In this document: one piece after another, positions 7,175 to 13,920 of the stretch
How the letters are laid out: each line of letters begins with the position of its first letter
Numbering within the stretch: the stretch's first letter is position 1
Source of the DNA: Actinomycetes bacterium
GTDB lineage: Bacteria > Actinomycetota > Actinomycetes > Propionibacteriales > Nocardioidaceae
Reading direction: 5' to 3'
DNA length: 38,449 bases
NCBI GenBank assembly: GCA_030432975.1
Contig: JAUILS010000007.1
Location: 1-38,449, forward strand
Program-made: the position numbers and the translations under genes
The notes under the pieces: generated by a model
What the model saw: the letters and a program-made list of their open reading frames with translations, nothing else
What the model was told of the DNA's origin: nothing
Database searches by the model: none

Positions 7175-7633
7175 GTGGAGATCCGGCGCGACGACCCGCT
7201 GCGCGCCGACGTGCTGGCGCTCCTCGAGGAGCACCTGATGGAGATGCGCGCCATCAGCCCGCCCGAGAGCGTCCACGCGCTCGACGCCGCGGCGCTCACG
7301 GCTCCGTCGGTCACCTTCTGGACGCTGCGCGAGGGCGGCCTGCTGCTCGGCTGCGGCGCGCTCACCGAGCTCGACCACACCCACGGGGAGGTCAAGTCGA
7401 TGCGCACCACGCCGGCCGCTCGCGGGCGAGGCGTGGCCACCACCCTGCTGCGGCACGTGCTCGACGAGGCGCGCGGGCGGGGCTACCGGCGGGTCAGCCT
7501 CGAGACCGGCAGCCAGCCGCACTTCGCTCCCGCACGCCGGTTGTACGCGCGGCACGGCTTCCTGCCGTGCGGGCCGTTCGGGGACTACGGGCCGGACCCG
7601 CACAGCGCGTTCTTCACGCTGGCGCTCTCGTGA
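7175..7633 (+). CDS. GNAT family N-acetyltransferase
   Basis: A 152-residue GNAT acetyltransferase. The acetyl-CoA-binding loop is clear: KSMRTTPAARGRGVATTLL, with the RGRGVA pyrophosphate loop followed by the helix LRHVLDEARGRGY, then strand VSLETGSQ and the ARRLYARHGF motif. This arrangement resembles the PhnO/YjhQ-like cytosolic enzymes with small-molecule substrates; the actual substrate is unknown. GTG 7175 begins 11 bases after the XRE-MurA stop, so the two are probably co-transcribed. This could hint at an amino-sugar or cell-wall link but does not prove one. A strong hairpin follows the stop. Confidence 0.88.
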   Translation: MEIRRDDPLRADVLALLEEHLMEMRAISPPESVHALDAAALTAPSVTFWTLREGGLLLGCGALTELDHTHGEVKSMRTTPAARGRGVATTLLRHVLDEARGRGYRRVSLETGSQPHFAPARRLYARHGFLPCGPFGDYGPDPHSAFFTLALS

Positions 7634-7635
7634 GA

Positions 7636-7654
7636 CTCAGGCCGCGGGCCTGAG
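7636..7654. terminator. Bidirectional hairpin between convergent genes
   Basis: CTCAGGCC, loop GCG, GGCCTGAG: a perfect eight-base-pair stem two bases after the GNAT stop codon and four bases beyond the stop of the convergent zinc-ribbon gene. Confidence 0.65.
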
Positions 7655-7658
7655 CCGC

Positions 7659-7916
7659 TCAGTCGAAGAGCGTCTCGACCCAGCCGCGAGGCGAGGGCGG
7701 CAGCGGCGGCGCGGTCATGTCGGCGGTGATCCTCGGCAGCCGGGCCGTGTCGTGCACCGAGCGCTCGTGCCAGTCGGTCTCGGCCTCGACGAGCGCGCCG
7801 AGGTCGGCCCGCTCGAGGAAGACGCCGTGCCCCTCGGGGCAACGGCTCACCCGGGCGTCTCCGATGCTGCGCTCGGTCATCTCGGCTCCACAGCGAGGGC
7901 ACGTCAAGGCGTCCAT
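7659..7916 (-). CDS. TFIIB-type zinc-ribbon protein
   Basis: An 85-residue protein with a zf-TFIIB-like ribbon at the N-terminus: CPRCGAEM at 6-13 and a second knuckle RCPEGHGVFLERADLGALVE, where Cys and His (CPEGH) complete the site. The remainder is a short linker and a Pro-rich tail ending WVETLFD. Such proteins are widespread and uncharacterised. The frame runs back to 8033, but ATG 7916 follows TACCGT by exactly six bases and starts directly before the ribbon, so it is preferred. It diverges from the MFS transporter gene. Confidence 0.78.
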   Translation of the reverse strand: MDALTCPRCGAEMTERSIGDARVSRCPEGHGVFLERADLGALVEAETDWHERSVHDTARLPRITADMTAPPLPPSPRGWVETLFD

Positions 7917-7922
7917 GCTCCG

Positions 7923-7928
7923 ACGGTA
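7923..7928 (-). promoter_or_regulatory. -10 hexamer TACCGT of the zinc-ribbon gene
   Basis: TACCGT, then CGGAGC, then ATG 7916. It supports the short start over the longer open frame. Confidence 0.5.
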
Positions 7929-8044
7929 CGCCTCCTCCGCGGCCGACCCGACCCGGCACGCCGGTCGCGACACGCGGCCACCTGGGTACGCGAGCCCATG
8001 ACCCGGGGGCGGTGCGGCAGCCATACTGAGCACGCTTCACGGGT

Positions 8045-8058
8045 GTGAGCCGGCTCAC
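8045..8058. promoter_or_regulatory. 14-bp perfect palindrome in the MFS leader
   Basis: GTGAGCCGGCTCAC, 42 bases before the MFS start and about 20 bases after a CATACT -10-like sequence. It may be an operator, or a small hairpin in the 5' leader. Confidence 0.4.
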
Positions 8059-8100
8059 CGGCCGGCGTTGCCCCCGTCGCCACCGAGAAAGGGACGAGCC

Positions 8101-9501
8101 ATGAGACCCTCCGACGCTCCGCCGCCGGACGGCGTCGCCAACCTGCAGCCGCTCTGGGAGTCTCGGAAGAAGGAGCAGAAGGCCTGGTACTGGTACGACT
8201 GGGCGAACTCCGCCTACGTCACCACGATCGCCACGGTGCTGCTGGCGCCGTACCTCATCTCGGTCGCCGAGCGCGACGCCTGCGGCTTCGTCAGCGACGA
8301 GGCCACCAAGTGCACCGCCGACCTGAGCCTCTTCGGGCTCGCCGTCTCGCCGGGGTCGCTGGCGGCCTACACCGTGGCCGCCGCCACCGTGTTCTCCGCG
8401 TTCGTCCTCCCCATCGTCGGCGCGGCCGCGGACCGGTCGGCGAAGAAGAAGAACATCATGGCCGGCTTCGCGTGGGCGGGCAGCATCGCCGCCGCGATGC
8501 TGTTCTTCGTCACGGGCACCAACTGGCAGCTCGGCGTGGCGATGATGTTCATCGCCAACCTCTGCCTGGGCGCCTCACTGGTGGTCTATGACGCGATCCT
8601 CTGCGAGATCGCCGGCCCCGACGAGCGCGACCAGGTCTCGTCCCGGGGCTGGGCGCTGGGCTACCTCGGCGGCGGGCTGCTGCTCGCGGTGAACCTCGCC
8701 CTGGTGACCCTGCTCCCCTTCGGCCTCGACACCGCGATGGCGGTGCGGATCAGCATGCTGTCGGCGGCGATCTGGTGGGCGGCGTTCACGATCATCCCCT
8801 ACCGCGGCATCCGCAACCACGAGCCGCGCGCGGTCGAGCGGGAGCCGGGTGGGCTGGTGCGCCAGAGCTTCGGCCAGCTGTTCGCGACGCTCGGCGACAT
8901 GCGCAACTACCCGCAGACGCTGACCTTCCTGGTCGCCTACCTGTTCTACAACGACGGCATCCAGACCGTGATCACCCAGGCGTCGACGTACGGCGAGAAG
9001 CAGCTCGGCTTCGAGACCAGCGTGCTCATCGGGACCATCCTGCTCGTGCAGTTCGTGGCCTTCGGCGGCGCGCTGCTGTTCGGGCGCGTCGCGGCACGCC
9101 TCGGCAGCCACAAGGTCATCCTCGTCGGGATCGGGATCTGGTCGCTGATCGTGATCGTCAGCTTCTTCCTGCCCGAGAAGAACATCGGGCTGTTCCTGCT
9201 GCTGGCCGTCGGCATCGGCATCGTGCTGGGCGGCACCCAGGCGCTGTCGCGGTCGTTCTTCAGCCAGCTGATCCCGCCCGGCCGCGAGGCGGAGTACTTC
9301 TCGCTGTACCAGGCGGCCGAGCGCGGCACGAGCTGGTTCGGCGCGGTCGTGTTCGGCATCGTCCACCAGGTCACCGACTCCTACCGCCCGGCGATCCTCG
9401 CGCTGATCGTCTTCTTCGTCCTCGGCGGGCTGCTGCTGGTCAAGGTCGACCCCAAGCGGGCCATCCAGGAGGCCGGGAACCCGCTCCCCCAGGTGGTCTG
9501 A
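8101..9501 (+). CDS. MFS transporter of the Atg22/UMF1 type
   Basis: A 466-residue membrane protein with about 12 hydrophobic helices. The segment WYWYDWANSAYVTTIATVLL near residue 28 is the hallmark opening of the UMF1/Atg22-like branch of the major facilitator superfamily, whose eukaryotic members export amino acids from vacuoles. Other features are ADRSAKKKN in the loop between helices 2 and 3 and GGTQALSRSFFSQLIPPGREAEYF in the second half, also typical of this branch. ATG 8101 has GAGAAAGGGACGAG upstream, so the 11-codon upstream extension is rejected. The bacterial substrate is not established. A GC-rich hairpin lies 45 bases after the stop. Confidence 0.85.
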   Translation: MRPSDAPPPDGVANLQPLWESRKKEQKAWYWYDWANSAYVTTIATVLLAPYLISVAERDACGFVSDEATKCTADLSLFGLAVSPGSLAAYTVAAATVFSAFVLPIVGAAADRSAKKKNIMAGFAWAGSIAAAMLFFVTGTNWQLGVAMMFIANLCLGASLVVYDAILCEIAGPDERDQVSSRGWALGYLGGGLLLAVNLALVTLLPFGLDTAMAVRISMLSAAIWWAAFTIIPYRGIRNHEPRAVEREPGGLVRQSFGQLFATLGDMRNYPQTLTFLVAYLFYNDGIQTVITQASTYGEKQLGFETSVLIGTILLVQFVAFGGALLFGRVAARLGSHKVILVGIGIWSLIVIVSFFLPEKNIGLFLLLAVGIGIVLGGTQALSRSFFSQLIPPGREAEYFSLYQAAERGTSWFGAVVFGIVHQVTDSYRPAILALIVFFVLGGLLLVKVDPKRAIQEAGNPLPQVV

Positions 9502-9545
9502 GTCACACCGTCACGGTCGCGACACGCCGGACGCCGCGCGGCGCC

Positions 9546-9575
9546 GCCCGCCGGGAATCATTCGGCCCGGCGGGC
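9546..9575 (+). terminator. Perfect 10-bp stem hairpin after the MFS gene
   Basis: GCCCGCCGGG, ten-base loop, CCCGGCGGGC. It lacks a T-tract and overlaps the -35 box and spacer of the putative rbpA promoter. Confidence 0.5.
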
Positions 9576-9580
9576 CGTTG
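9553..9580 (+). promoter_or_regulatory. SigR/SigH-type ECF promoter upstream of rbpA
   Basis: GGGAAT (9553-9558), an 18-base spacer, then GTTG (9577-9580) match the thiol-stress sigma consensus GGAAT...GTT. rbpA is a known SigR target in Streptomyces. Transcription would start about 90 bases before the rbpA ATG. Confidence 0.65.
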
Positions 9581-9679
9581 AAGAAATCTGAAAGGTCTAG
9601 ACGTTTTTTGCGTCATGGACGTCGACCCCGAGCGTCACATCACCGTTAGCGGGGGATCAACACCAACGGGAGGTGGCTC

Positions 9680-10063
9680 ATGGCAGAGCGCACACTGCGC
9701 GGCGCCCGGCTTGGCGGCCAGAGCTTCGAGGACGAGCGCGGCATCGAGTTCGCGGCACGCCAGCAGGTCGGATACAAGTGCCCCGAGGGGCACGAGTTCG
9801 AGATCACGATGTCCATGGAGGCCGAGGTGCCGGCCGTCTGGGAGTGCCCGCGCTGCGGCGCCGAGGCGCTGAGCACGACGGGCATCAAGCCGGAGTTCAA
9901 GGCGGAGAAGCCGGCGCGGACGCACTGGGACATGCTGCTGGAGCGGCGCAGCGTCAAGGAGCTCGAGGACATCCTCAAGGAGCGCCTGGACCTGCTGCGC
10001 GGGGGCGAGATCGGTCCCGCGCACCTGCACCGCGCCAACGCGAAGAAGCGCAAGGTCTCCTGA
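9680..10063 (+). CDS. rbpA: RNA polymerase-binding protein RbpA
   Basis: A 127-residue actinobacterial transcription factor that binds RNA polymerase and the principal sigma factor and stabilises the open complex. The N-terminal tail MAERTLRGARLGGQSFE matches the family, followed by the core domain with KCPEGHEFE (Cys34, His38) and WECPRCGAE (Cys56, Cys59), a possible zinc site. A basic linker (KPARTHWDMLLERR) and the sigma-interacting helix SVKELEDILKERLDLLR come next, and the protein ends in a basic tail. GGGAGG lies six bases before ATG 9680. It appears monocistronic, with a stress-sigma-type promoter upstream. Identification is firm. Confidence 0.97.
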   Translation: MAERTLRGARLGGQSFEDERGIEFAARQQVGYKCPEGHEFEITMSMEAEVPAVWECPRCGAEALSTTGIKPEFKAEKPARTHWDMLLERRSVKELEDILKERLDLLRGGEIGPAHLHRANAKKRKVS

Positions 10064-10100
10064 CCGCACGCCGGTCGCGGCCCCACGGGCGCGCGGCCGG

Positions 10101-10122
10101 CGCTTCGACGTCCCGCGAAGCG
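10101..10122. terminator. Hairpin between rbpA and the convergent fxsA gene
   Basis: CGCTTCG, eight-base loop, CGAAGCG. It is 37 bases after the rbpA stop and seven bases past the stop of the opposing gene, so it may serve both. Confidence 0.4.
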
Positions 10123-10129
10123 GACGGGA

Positions 10130-10630
10130 TCAGTCGACCACGTCGCCCCGGACCACGGGCCCATCGTCGGGCCCCGGTCCGGGGCGACGCGTGCTGTCCG
10201 GACCGAAGCCCGGGCCGGGACCGAAGCCCGGGCCGGGACCGATCACGACGAGGCGCCGGGACACGACCTGGGCCAGCATCCGCCGGGCGACCGGGCGCGT
10301 GAATGGCAGCACGACCAGGGCGCCCAGCACGTCGGTGACAAAGCCGGGCGTGAGCATCAGCGCGCCGCCGACGAGGATCAGCGCGCCGTCGGCGAGCTCG
10401 GTCGCCGGCATCCGGCCGGAGGCGAGCGCCTCGTTGAGCGCCCGCCAGGCCCGCCCGCCCTCGCGCCGGACGATCCAGGCGCCCAGCATGCTGTCGACGA
10501 CGAGCAGCAGGATCGTCGGCCACGCGCCGATCACCTGGCCGACCTGGATCAGCACGTAGATCTCGACCAGGGGCATCACCACGAAGGCCAGGAACAGCGC
10601 CCAGAGCGAGAGCCGGCGGCGGCGGGTCAT
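10130..10630 (-). CDS. fxsA: FxsA family membrane protein
   Basis: A 166-residue integral membrane protein of the FxsA (suppressor of F exclusion of phage T7) family. Hydrophobic helices lie near 9-28, 33-50 and 80-108. Family motifs are PLVEIYVLIQVG, the charged VRREGGRAW loop and the LMLTPGFVTDVLG segment, which is nearly diagnostic. The C-terminus is a Gly/Pro/Phe-rich tail partly made by an 18-bp tandem duplication. Its ATG overlaps the ppm1 stop as ATGA, so it is the last gene of the lnt-ppm1-fxsA operon. Its biochemical role is not known. Confidence 0.88.
   Translation of the reverse strand: MTRRRRLSLWALFLAFVVMPLVEIYVLIQVGQVIGAWPTILLLVVDSMLGAWIVRREGGRAWRALNEALASGRMPATELADGALILVGGALMLTPGFVTDVLGALVVLPFTRPVARRMLAQVVSRRLVVIGPGPGFGPGPGFGPDSTRRPGPGPDDGPVVRGDVVD
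10201..10242. repeat. 18-bp tandem repeat within fxsA
   Basis: Two exact copies of GACCGAAGCCCGGGCCGG and a partial third. They encode a repeated Gly-Pro-Gly-Pro-Gly-Phe unit in the FxsA tail, so copy number may vary between strains. Confidence 0.85.
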
Positions 10631-11406
10631 CGGCGCCACCTCCGGGCCAGCCCGGCGACCTGGGCCCGACGCTCGCGCAGCCCCCACACCGTGATCCGGC
10701 GCAGCGACTCGGTGGCCACGTCACGGCTCATCTTGGAGTCGCCGCGCACCCGCTCGACGAACTCGATCGGCACCTCGCGCACCCGCAGACCGGCACTGAG
10801 CACCCGGTAGGCGAGGTCGGTCTGGAAGACGTAGCCGGCGGAGCGCACGGTCTCCAGGTCGATCGCCTCCAGCGCGGCGCGGCGGAAGACCCGGAAGCCG
10901 GCGGTCGCGTCCCGCACGGGGATGCCGAGCAGCAGCCGGACGTAGAGGTTGCCGCCGCGGCTCAGGAGCTCGCGCGAACGCGGCCAGTTGACCACCGAGC
11001 CTCCCGGCACCCAACGCGAACCGATCACCAGGTCGGCGTCGAGCAGCGCGTCGAGCAGGAGGTGCAGCTGCTCGGGCTGGTGGGAGCCGTCGGCGTCCAT
11101 CTCCCCCACGACGTCGTAGCCGCGCTCGAGGGCCACCGCGAAGCCGTGGAGGTACGCCGCCCCGAGCCCGGCCTTCTCGGTGCGGTGGACGACGCTCACC
11201 TGGTCGTCCCCGGCGGCCAGCTCGTCGGCGATCCGGCCGGTGCCGTCCGGCGACCCATCGTCGACGACGAGCACGTCGACCTCGGGCTGCGCTGCCCGCA
11301 CCCGTCCGACGATCCAGGCCAGGTTGTCGGCCTCGTTGTAGGTCGGCACCACCATGACCACGCGGCCGAGGCCGGTCGCCTGCTGCCCCTCGGTCGCCTC
11401 AGGCAC
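10627..11406 (-). CDS. ppm1: Polyprenol monophosphomannose synthase
   Basis: A 259-residue GT2 glycosyltransferase that moves mannose from GDP-mannose to polyprenyl phosphate on the inner face of the membrane; the product feeds protein O-mannosylation and lipoglycan assembly. Motifs: VPTYNEADNL near the start, DDGSPDGT for nucleotide binding, the metal site GEMDADGSHQPE, and GSRWVPGGSV, all typical of dolichyl/polyprenyl-phosphate mannose synthases. There is no C-terminal membrane domain. In mycobacteria this domain is fused to Lnt in one Ppm1 protein; here the two are separate genes overlapping by eight bases, GTG 11406 lying before the lnt TGA. It overlaps fxsA by four bases. Confidence 0.93.
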   Translation of the reverse strand: MPEATEGQQATGLGRVVMVVPTYNEADNLAWIVGRVRAAQPEVDVLVVDDGSPDGTGRIADELAAGDDQVSVVHRTEKAGLGAAYLHGFAVALERGYDVVGEMDADGSHQPEQLHLLLDALLDADLVIGSRWVPGGSVVNWPRSRELLSRGGNLYVRLLLGIPVRDATAGFRVFRRAALEAIDLETVRSAGYVFQTDLAYRVLSAGLRVREVPIEFVERVRGDSKMSRDVATESLRRITVWGLRERRAQVAGLARRWRR

Positions 11407-13027
11407 GTCCGGCTCCGGTCAGCCGCGTCTCGCCGGCGGTGAGGTCCTGCGGGAGCGGCGGCAGCTCGTCGGTGCGTCGTGGCCGACGGAGCAGCCCGAG
11501 GAGGAGCAGCACCACCGTGGCGGCCACGGCGCCTCGTCCGACCCACGGACCCAGCCGGACCCCCGGGGTGACCCCGGAGGCGAGCTGCACACTCTCGACC
11601 AGCACCGCCTGGGTGCGGGGGTCGGCGCTGGCGACAACGCGACCCTGGGCGTCGATGATGCCGGTGACACCGTTGGTGGCCGCCACCACGACCGAGCGCC
11701 GGGTCTCGATCGCGCGCAGCCGGGTGATGGCGAACTGCTGGGCGATCTGGTCGGTGTGGATGAACGTCGCGTTGGAGGTCTGCACCACCAGCATGCGGGC
11801 GCCGTTCTGGAGCTGCACGCGGAGGCCGTCGTCGTAGGCGATGTCGAAGCAGATCGCGTCGGCGACCGGCACCCCGGCGATGGTGAGCGGCTCGGTCCGG
11901 GTGCCGCTGAGCATGTCTCGCTGCACCAGCGCGAGCTGGCCGAAGTTGCTCTGGAACACCTTGTCGCGCCAGGGGATGTACTCCCCGAACGGCACGGGGT
12001 GCTTCTTGGTGTAGCGGTCCCCGGGACCGGACTGCGGGTCCCAGACGATCCCCTGGTTGAGCACGTCGCCCGGACGCGGAGCGTCCGCGATGACGCCGAC
12101 GAGGATCGGGACCCCGATCGCCTCGGCCGCGGTGTCGAGCTCGAGGTTGATCTCGGCGTCGCGGAACGGGTCGACGGCGGTGGAGTTCTCCGGCCAGACC
12201 ACGAAGTCGGGGGCCGGCTGCCGCCCGGCGGCGACATCGGCCGCGAGCGCCACGGTGGCGTCGAGATGGTTGCGGGTGACCTGACGGTGGTCGAGCAGGA
12301 TGTCGGAGCCGTCGCCGGGCACGTTGCCCTGGACCGCCGCGACGGTGGCGGAGCCGTCGTCCGGCAGGGTGTACGCCGCTTGGCCGGGGACCGCCACGAG
12401 CGCCACCGCGGCCGCCGCCATGGCCGCCACGACGACCGGCCGCCGCCAGCCGCCGACCAGCGTCCAGGCCAGCCCGGTGCCCATCAGCGCGAGGGCCAGG
12501 CTGACCCCGTTGGCGCCGATCCACGGCAGCGCGTCGGCGACCGGGGTGTCGGCCACCGCGAACGCCAGCCGGCCCCACGGCATCCCGCTGAACGGCCACT
12601 GGCCGCGCCAGACCTCGGCGGCCACCCAGGCCAGCGCCGTCCACAGCGGCCACCAGCGGCGGCGCAGCAGCAGCGCGGTCACCGAGCCCAGGACGCCGAA
12701 GAACAGCGCCTCGAACCCCGCCAGCGCGAGCCAGGCGTCGGGGCCCACCGCCCGCATCCAGCCCAGCAGGAGCAGCTCGTAGCCCAGCCCGAACGCCAGC
12801 CCGGGGATCCACGCCAGCCGCGGGCCCACGCCGCGCACGCACAGCACGAACGCGGTCACGCCGAGGGGGGCGAGGAACGCCCAGGCCACCGGCTCGAAGG
12901 CGAGGGTCGTCAGCGCACCGGCGCCGGCCGCAGCCGCACTCCGGACGGCCAGCCGGGCCGCCCCGGCGCGCCGCGGAGCCCGCGGTGCGGGCGTCGGCGC
13001 CACGGTGGCGACGGAAGGGGCGGTCAC
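11399..13027 (-). CDS. lnt: Apolipoprotein N-acyltransferase
   Basis: A 542-residue enzyme that adds the third acyl chain to the N-terminal cysteine of lipoproteins. The N-terminal half has about six to seven membrane helices, with GQWPFSGMPWGRLAFA typical of Lnt. The C-terminal carbon-nitrogen hydrolase domain carries the triad Glu280 (WPENST), Lys341 (YTKKH, then VPFGEYIP) and Cys393 (ICFDIAYDD); spacing agrees with E. coli Lnt. The open frame reaches back to 13153, but GTG 13027 is six bases after a TATTTT hexamer and is preferred. It is the first gene of an operon with ppm1 and fxsA. Lipoproteins that could be substrates include the FKBP protein encoded here. Confidence 0.94.
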   Translation of the reverse strand: MTAPSVATVAPTPAPRAPRRAGAARLAVRSAAAAGAGALTTLAFEPVAWAFLAPLGVTAFVLCVRGVGPRLAWIPGLAFGLGYELLLLGWMRAVGPDAWLALAGFEALFFGVLGSVTALLLRRRWWPLWTALAWVAAEVWRGQWPFSGMPWGRLAFAVADTPVADALPWIGANGVSLALALMGTGLAWTLVGGWRRPVVVAAMAAAAVALVAVPGQAAYTLPDDGSATVAAVQGNVPGDGSDILLDHRQVTRNHLDATVALAADVAAGRQPAPDFVVWPENSTAVDPFRDAEINLELDTAAEAIGVPILVGVIADAPRPGDVLNQGIVWDPQSGPGDRYTKKHPVPFGEYIPWRDKVFQSNFGQLALVQRDMLSGTRTEPLTIAGVPVADAICFDIAYDDGLRVQLQNGARMLVVQTSNATFIHTDQIAQQFAITRLRAIETRRSVVVAATNGVTGIIDAQGRVVASADPRTQAVLVESVQLASGVTPGVRLGPWVGRGAVAATVVLLLLGLLRRPRRTDELPPLPQDLTAGETRLTGAGRA

Positions 13028-13033
13028 CGGGTC

Positions 13034-13039
13034 AAAATA
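13034..13039 (-). promoter_or_regulatory. -10 hexamer TATTTT of the lnt operon
   Basis: TATTTT, then GACCCG, then GTG 13027. It is the most AT-rich of the leaderless -10 boxes here and removes 42 doubtful codons from lnt. Confidence 0.55.
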
Positions 13040-13098
13040 CCCAACCGGACCACAGCGCTGGCCGGGCGACCGCCCTCGGCGAGGTCGCATCTCGCAGG

Positions 13099-13190
13099 GA
13101 CGGAGGGGCCCCCGGGGCTTCGGACCAACCCGGTGCCGACCGGCTGCCGACACCGAGGCTGTTGTCTACGGCACCGGGGTCCCCTCCGTC
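13099..13190. other. Nested inverted repeat, candidate structured RNA
   Basis: Outer arms GACGGAGGGG (13099-13108) and CCCCTCCGTC (13181-13190) and inner arms CCCGGTGCCG (13129-13138) and CGGCACCGGG (13169-13178) are both perfect 10-bp pairings. A 20-base bulge lies on one side, two bases on the other, with a 30-base loop. It is 72 bases before lnt on the minus strand. It matches no riboswitch class I recognise. Confidence 0.5.
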
Positions 13191-13380
13191 ACCGTCCTCG
13201 CGGGAGCGCCGCCGACGTGGTGTCCGGTCGGGAGACGGCTGGTCGCCTGCCCCCGATCCGGCCAGCCCGTGAGCCGCGCAGCGACCGCGCACTGCATGGA
13301 CGAATCCGGGATACCTTGACTCCGGAACCCCTCGATGTCAACCGCCTCGTGACCTGCGCAGATGCGAGAACCTGCAGGTC

Positions 13381-13405
13381 AGCGGGGTGACGGCGGTCAC
13401 CCGCT
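13381..13405 (-). terminator. Hairpin downstream of the lysine operon
   Basis: Seven paired bases (GGGTGAC with GTCACCC) around a GGCG loop, then one bulged G and three more pairs. It lies about 120 bases past the kal stop codon and is the best terminator candidate for kdd-kamD-kamE-kal. There is no T-tract. Confidence 0.4.
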
Positions 13406-13470
13406 GTTTGCCCCTCGTTCGCCAGTCGGACGGCGTGTCGCGGACGACACGCCGCGCGGTCTCCGGCGAG

Positions 13471-13526
13471 GCGTCGCGGATGTCGCGCTGACGCGTCGCA
13501 GATGTCGCGACGAGGCGTCGTGGATG
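13471..13526. repeat. Three imperfect direct repeats at 22-bp spacing
   Basis: GCGTCGCGGATGTCGCG at 13471, GCGTCGCAGATGTCGCG at 13493 and GCGTCGTGGATG at 13515. The starts are exactly 22 bases apart, about two helical turns. The last copy ends one base before the kal stop codon. Confidence 0.6.
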
Positions 13527-13527
13527 C

Positions 13528-13920
13528 TCAGCCGGCCGGGGGGACGACGACGGTGCCGACCGCCGTGGTGGCCAGCAGCGGCTCCCCCAGCACGGTCGCG
13601 GCGCCGGGCCTCTCGGGGGTCGCGGCGCCGCGCGCGACGACGTACACCGCGAATGCGAGCTCTCGGGAGCGGCTGCCGACCCGGGTGATCTCGCAGGTGA
13701 TCTCGAGGACGTCGCCGGCCCGCACCGGCTCGCGGAACTGCACGTCGGAGTACGACGCGAAGAGGCCCTCGTCGCCGTCGGTGAGGATGCACATCTCGGT
13801 GGCGACGTCGCCGAACAGGCCGAGCGAGTAGGCGCCGTCGACGAGGTTGCCGGCGTAGTGGGCGTGGGAGTAGGGCACGTAGCGGCGGTGCACGACGCGG
13901 GTGCCGACGGTGGCGGTCAC
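13528..13920 (-). CDS. kal: 3-aminobutyryl-CoA ammonia-lyase
   Basis: A 130-residue hotdog-fold enzyme. It removes ammonia from 3-aminobutyryl-CoA to give crotonyl-CoA, the last specific step of fermentation-type lysine breakdown. The SHAHYAGNLVDGAYSLGLFG and GDVATEMCILTDGDEGLFASY regions agree closely with clostridial and fusobacterial Kal as I remember them, including the HAHYGGNLVDGA and DGDEGLF blocks. GTG 13920 overlaps the kamE TGA as GTGA, so translation is coupled, and it closes the kdd-kamD-kamE-kal operon. The substrate is inferred from family plus operon. A generic acyl-CoA thioesterase is the only serious alternative. Confidence 0.9.
   Translation of the reverse strand: MTATVGTRVVHRRYVPYSHAHYAGNLVDGAYSLGLFGDVATEMCILTDGDEGLFASYSDVQFREPVRAGDVLEITCEITRVGSRSRELAFAVYVVARGAATPERPGAATVLGEPLLATTAVGTVVVPPAG

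Larger units (their letters stand above)
13028..13527. other. 500-bp gene-free stretch between kal and lnt
   Basis: No open frame here looks like protein. The stretch holds, from the lnt side, the lnt -10 box, a nested inverted repeat (13099-13190), a TTGACA on the minus strand at 13336-13341 without a clear -10, a seven-base inverted repeat with arms at 13351-13357 and 13374-13380, a hairpin (13381-13405) and three short direct repeats (13471-13526). Confidence 0.6.

Noticed and set aside
8068-8100. 11-codon N-terminal extension of the UMF1-type transporter
   Set aside because: ATG 8101 has a good purine-rich ribosome site, and the extra residues are unlike the family.
13032-13292. 86-codon minus-strand open frame in the gene-free stretch before lnt
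   Set aside because: There is no ribosome site or -10 at proper distance, the product is Arg/Ser/Gly-rich low complexity, and it overlaps the nested inverted repeat.
13336-13341. TTGACA on the minus strand as a -35 box of an upstream lnt promoter
   Set aside because: No TAnnnT occurs 16-19 bases downstream; it was kept only as a note in the gene-free stretch.
13028-13527. Possible cobalamin or cyclic-di-AMP riboswitch
   Set aside because: A GGGAGACGGCTGG and some GGTCGCTG-like bases recalled parts of both classes, but the other required boxes and their order are missing, and no suitable downstream gene lies in the matching orientation.
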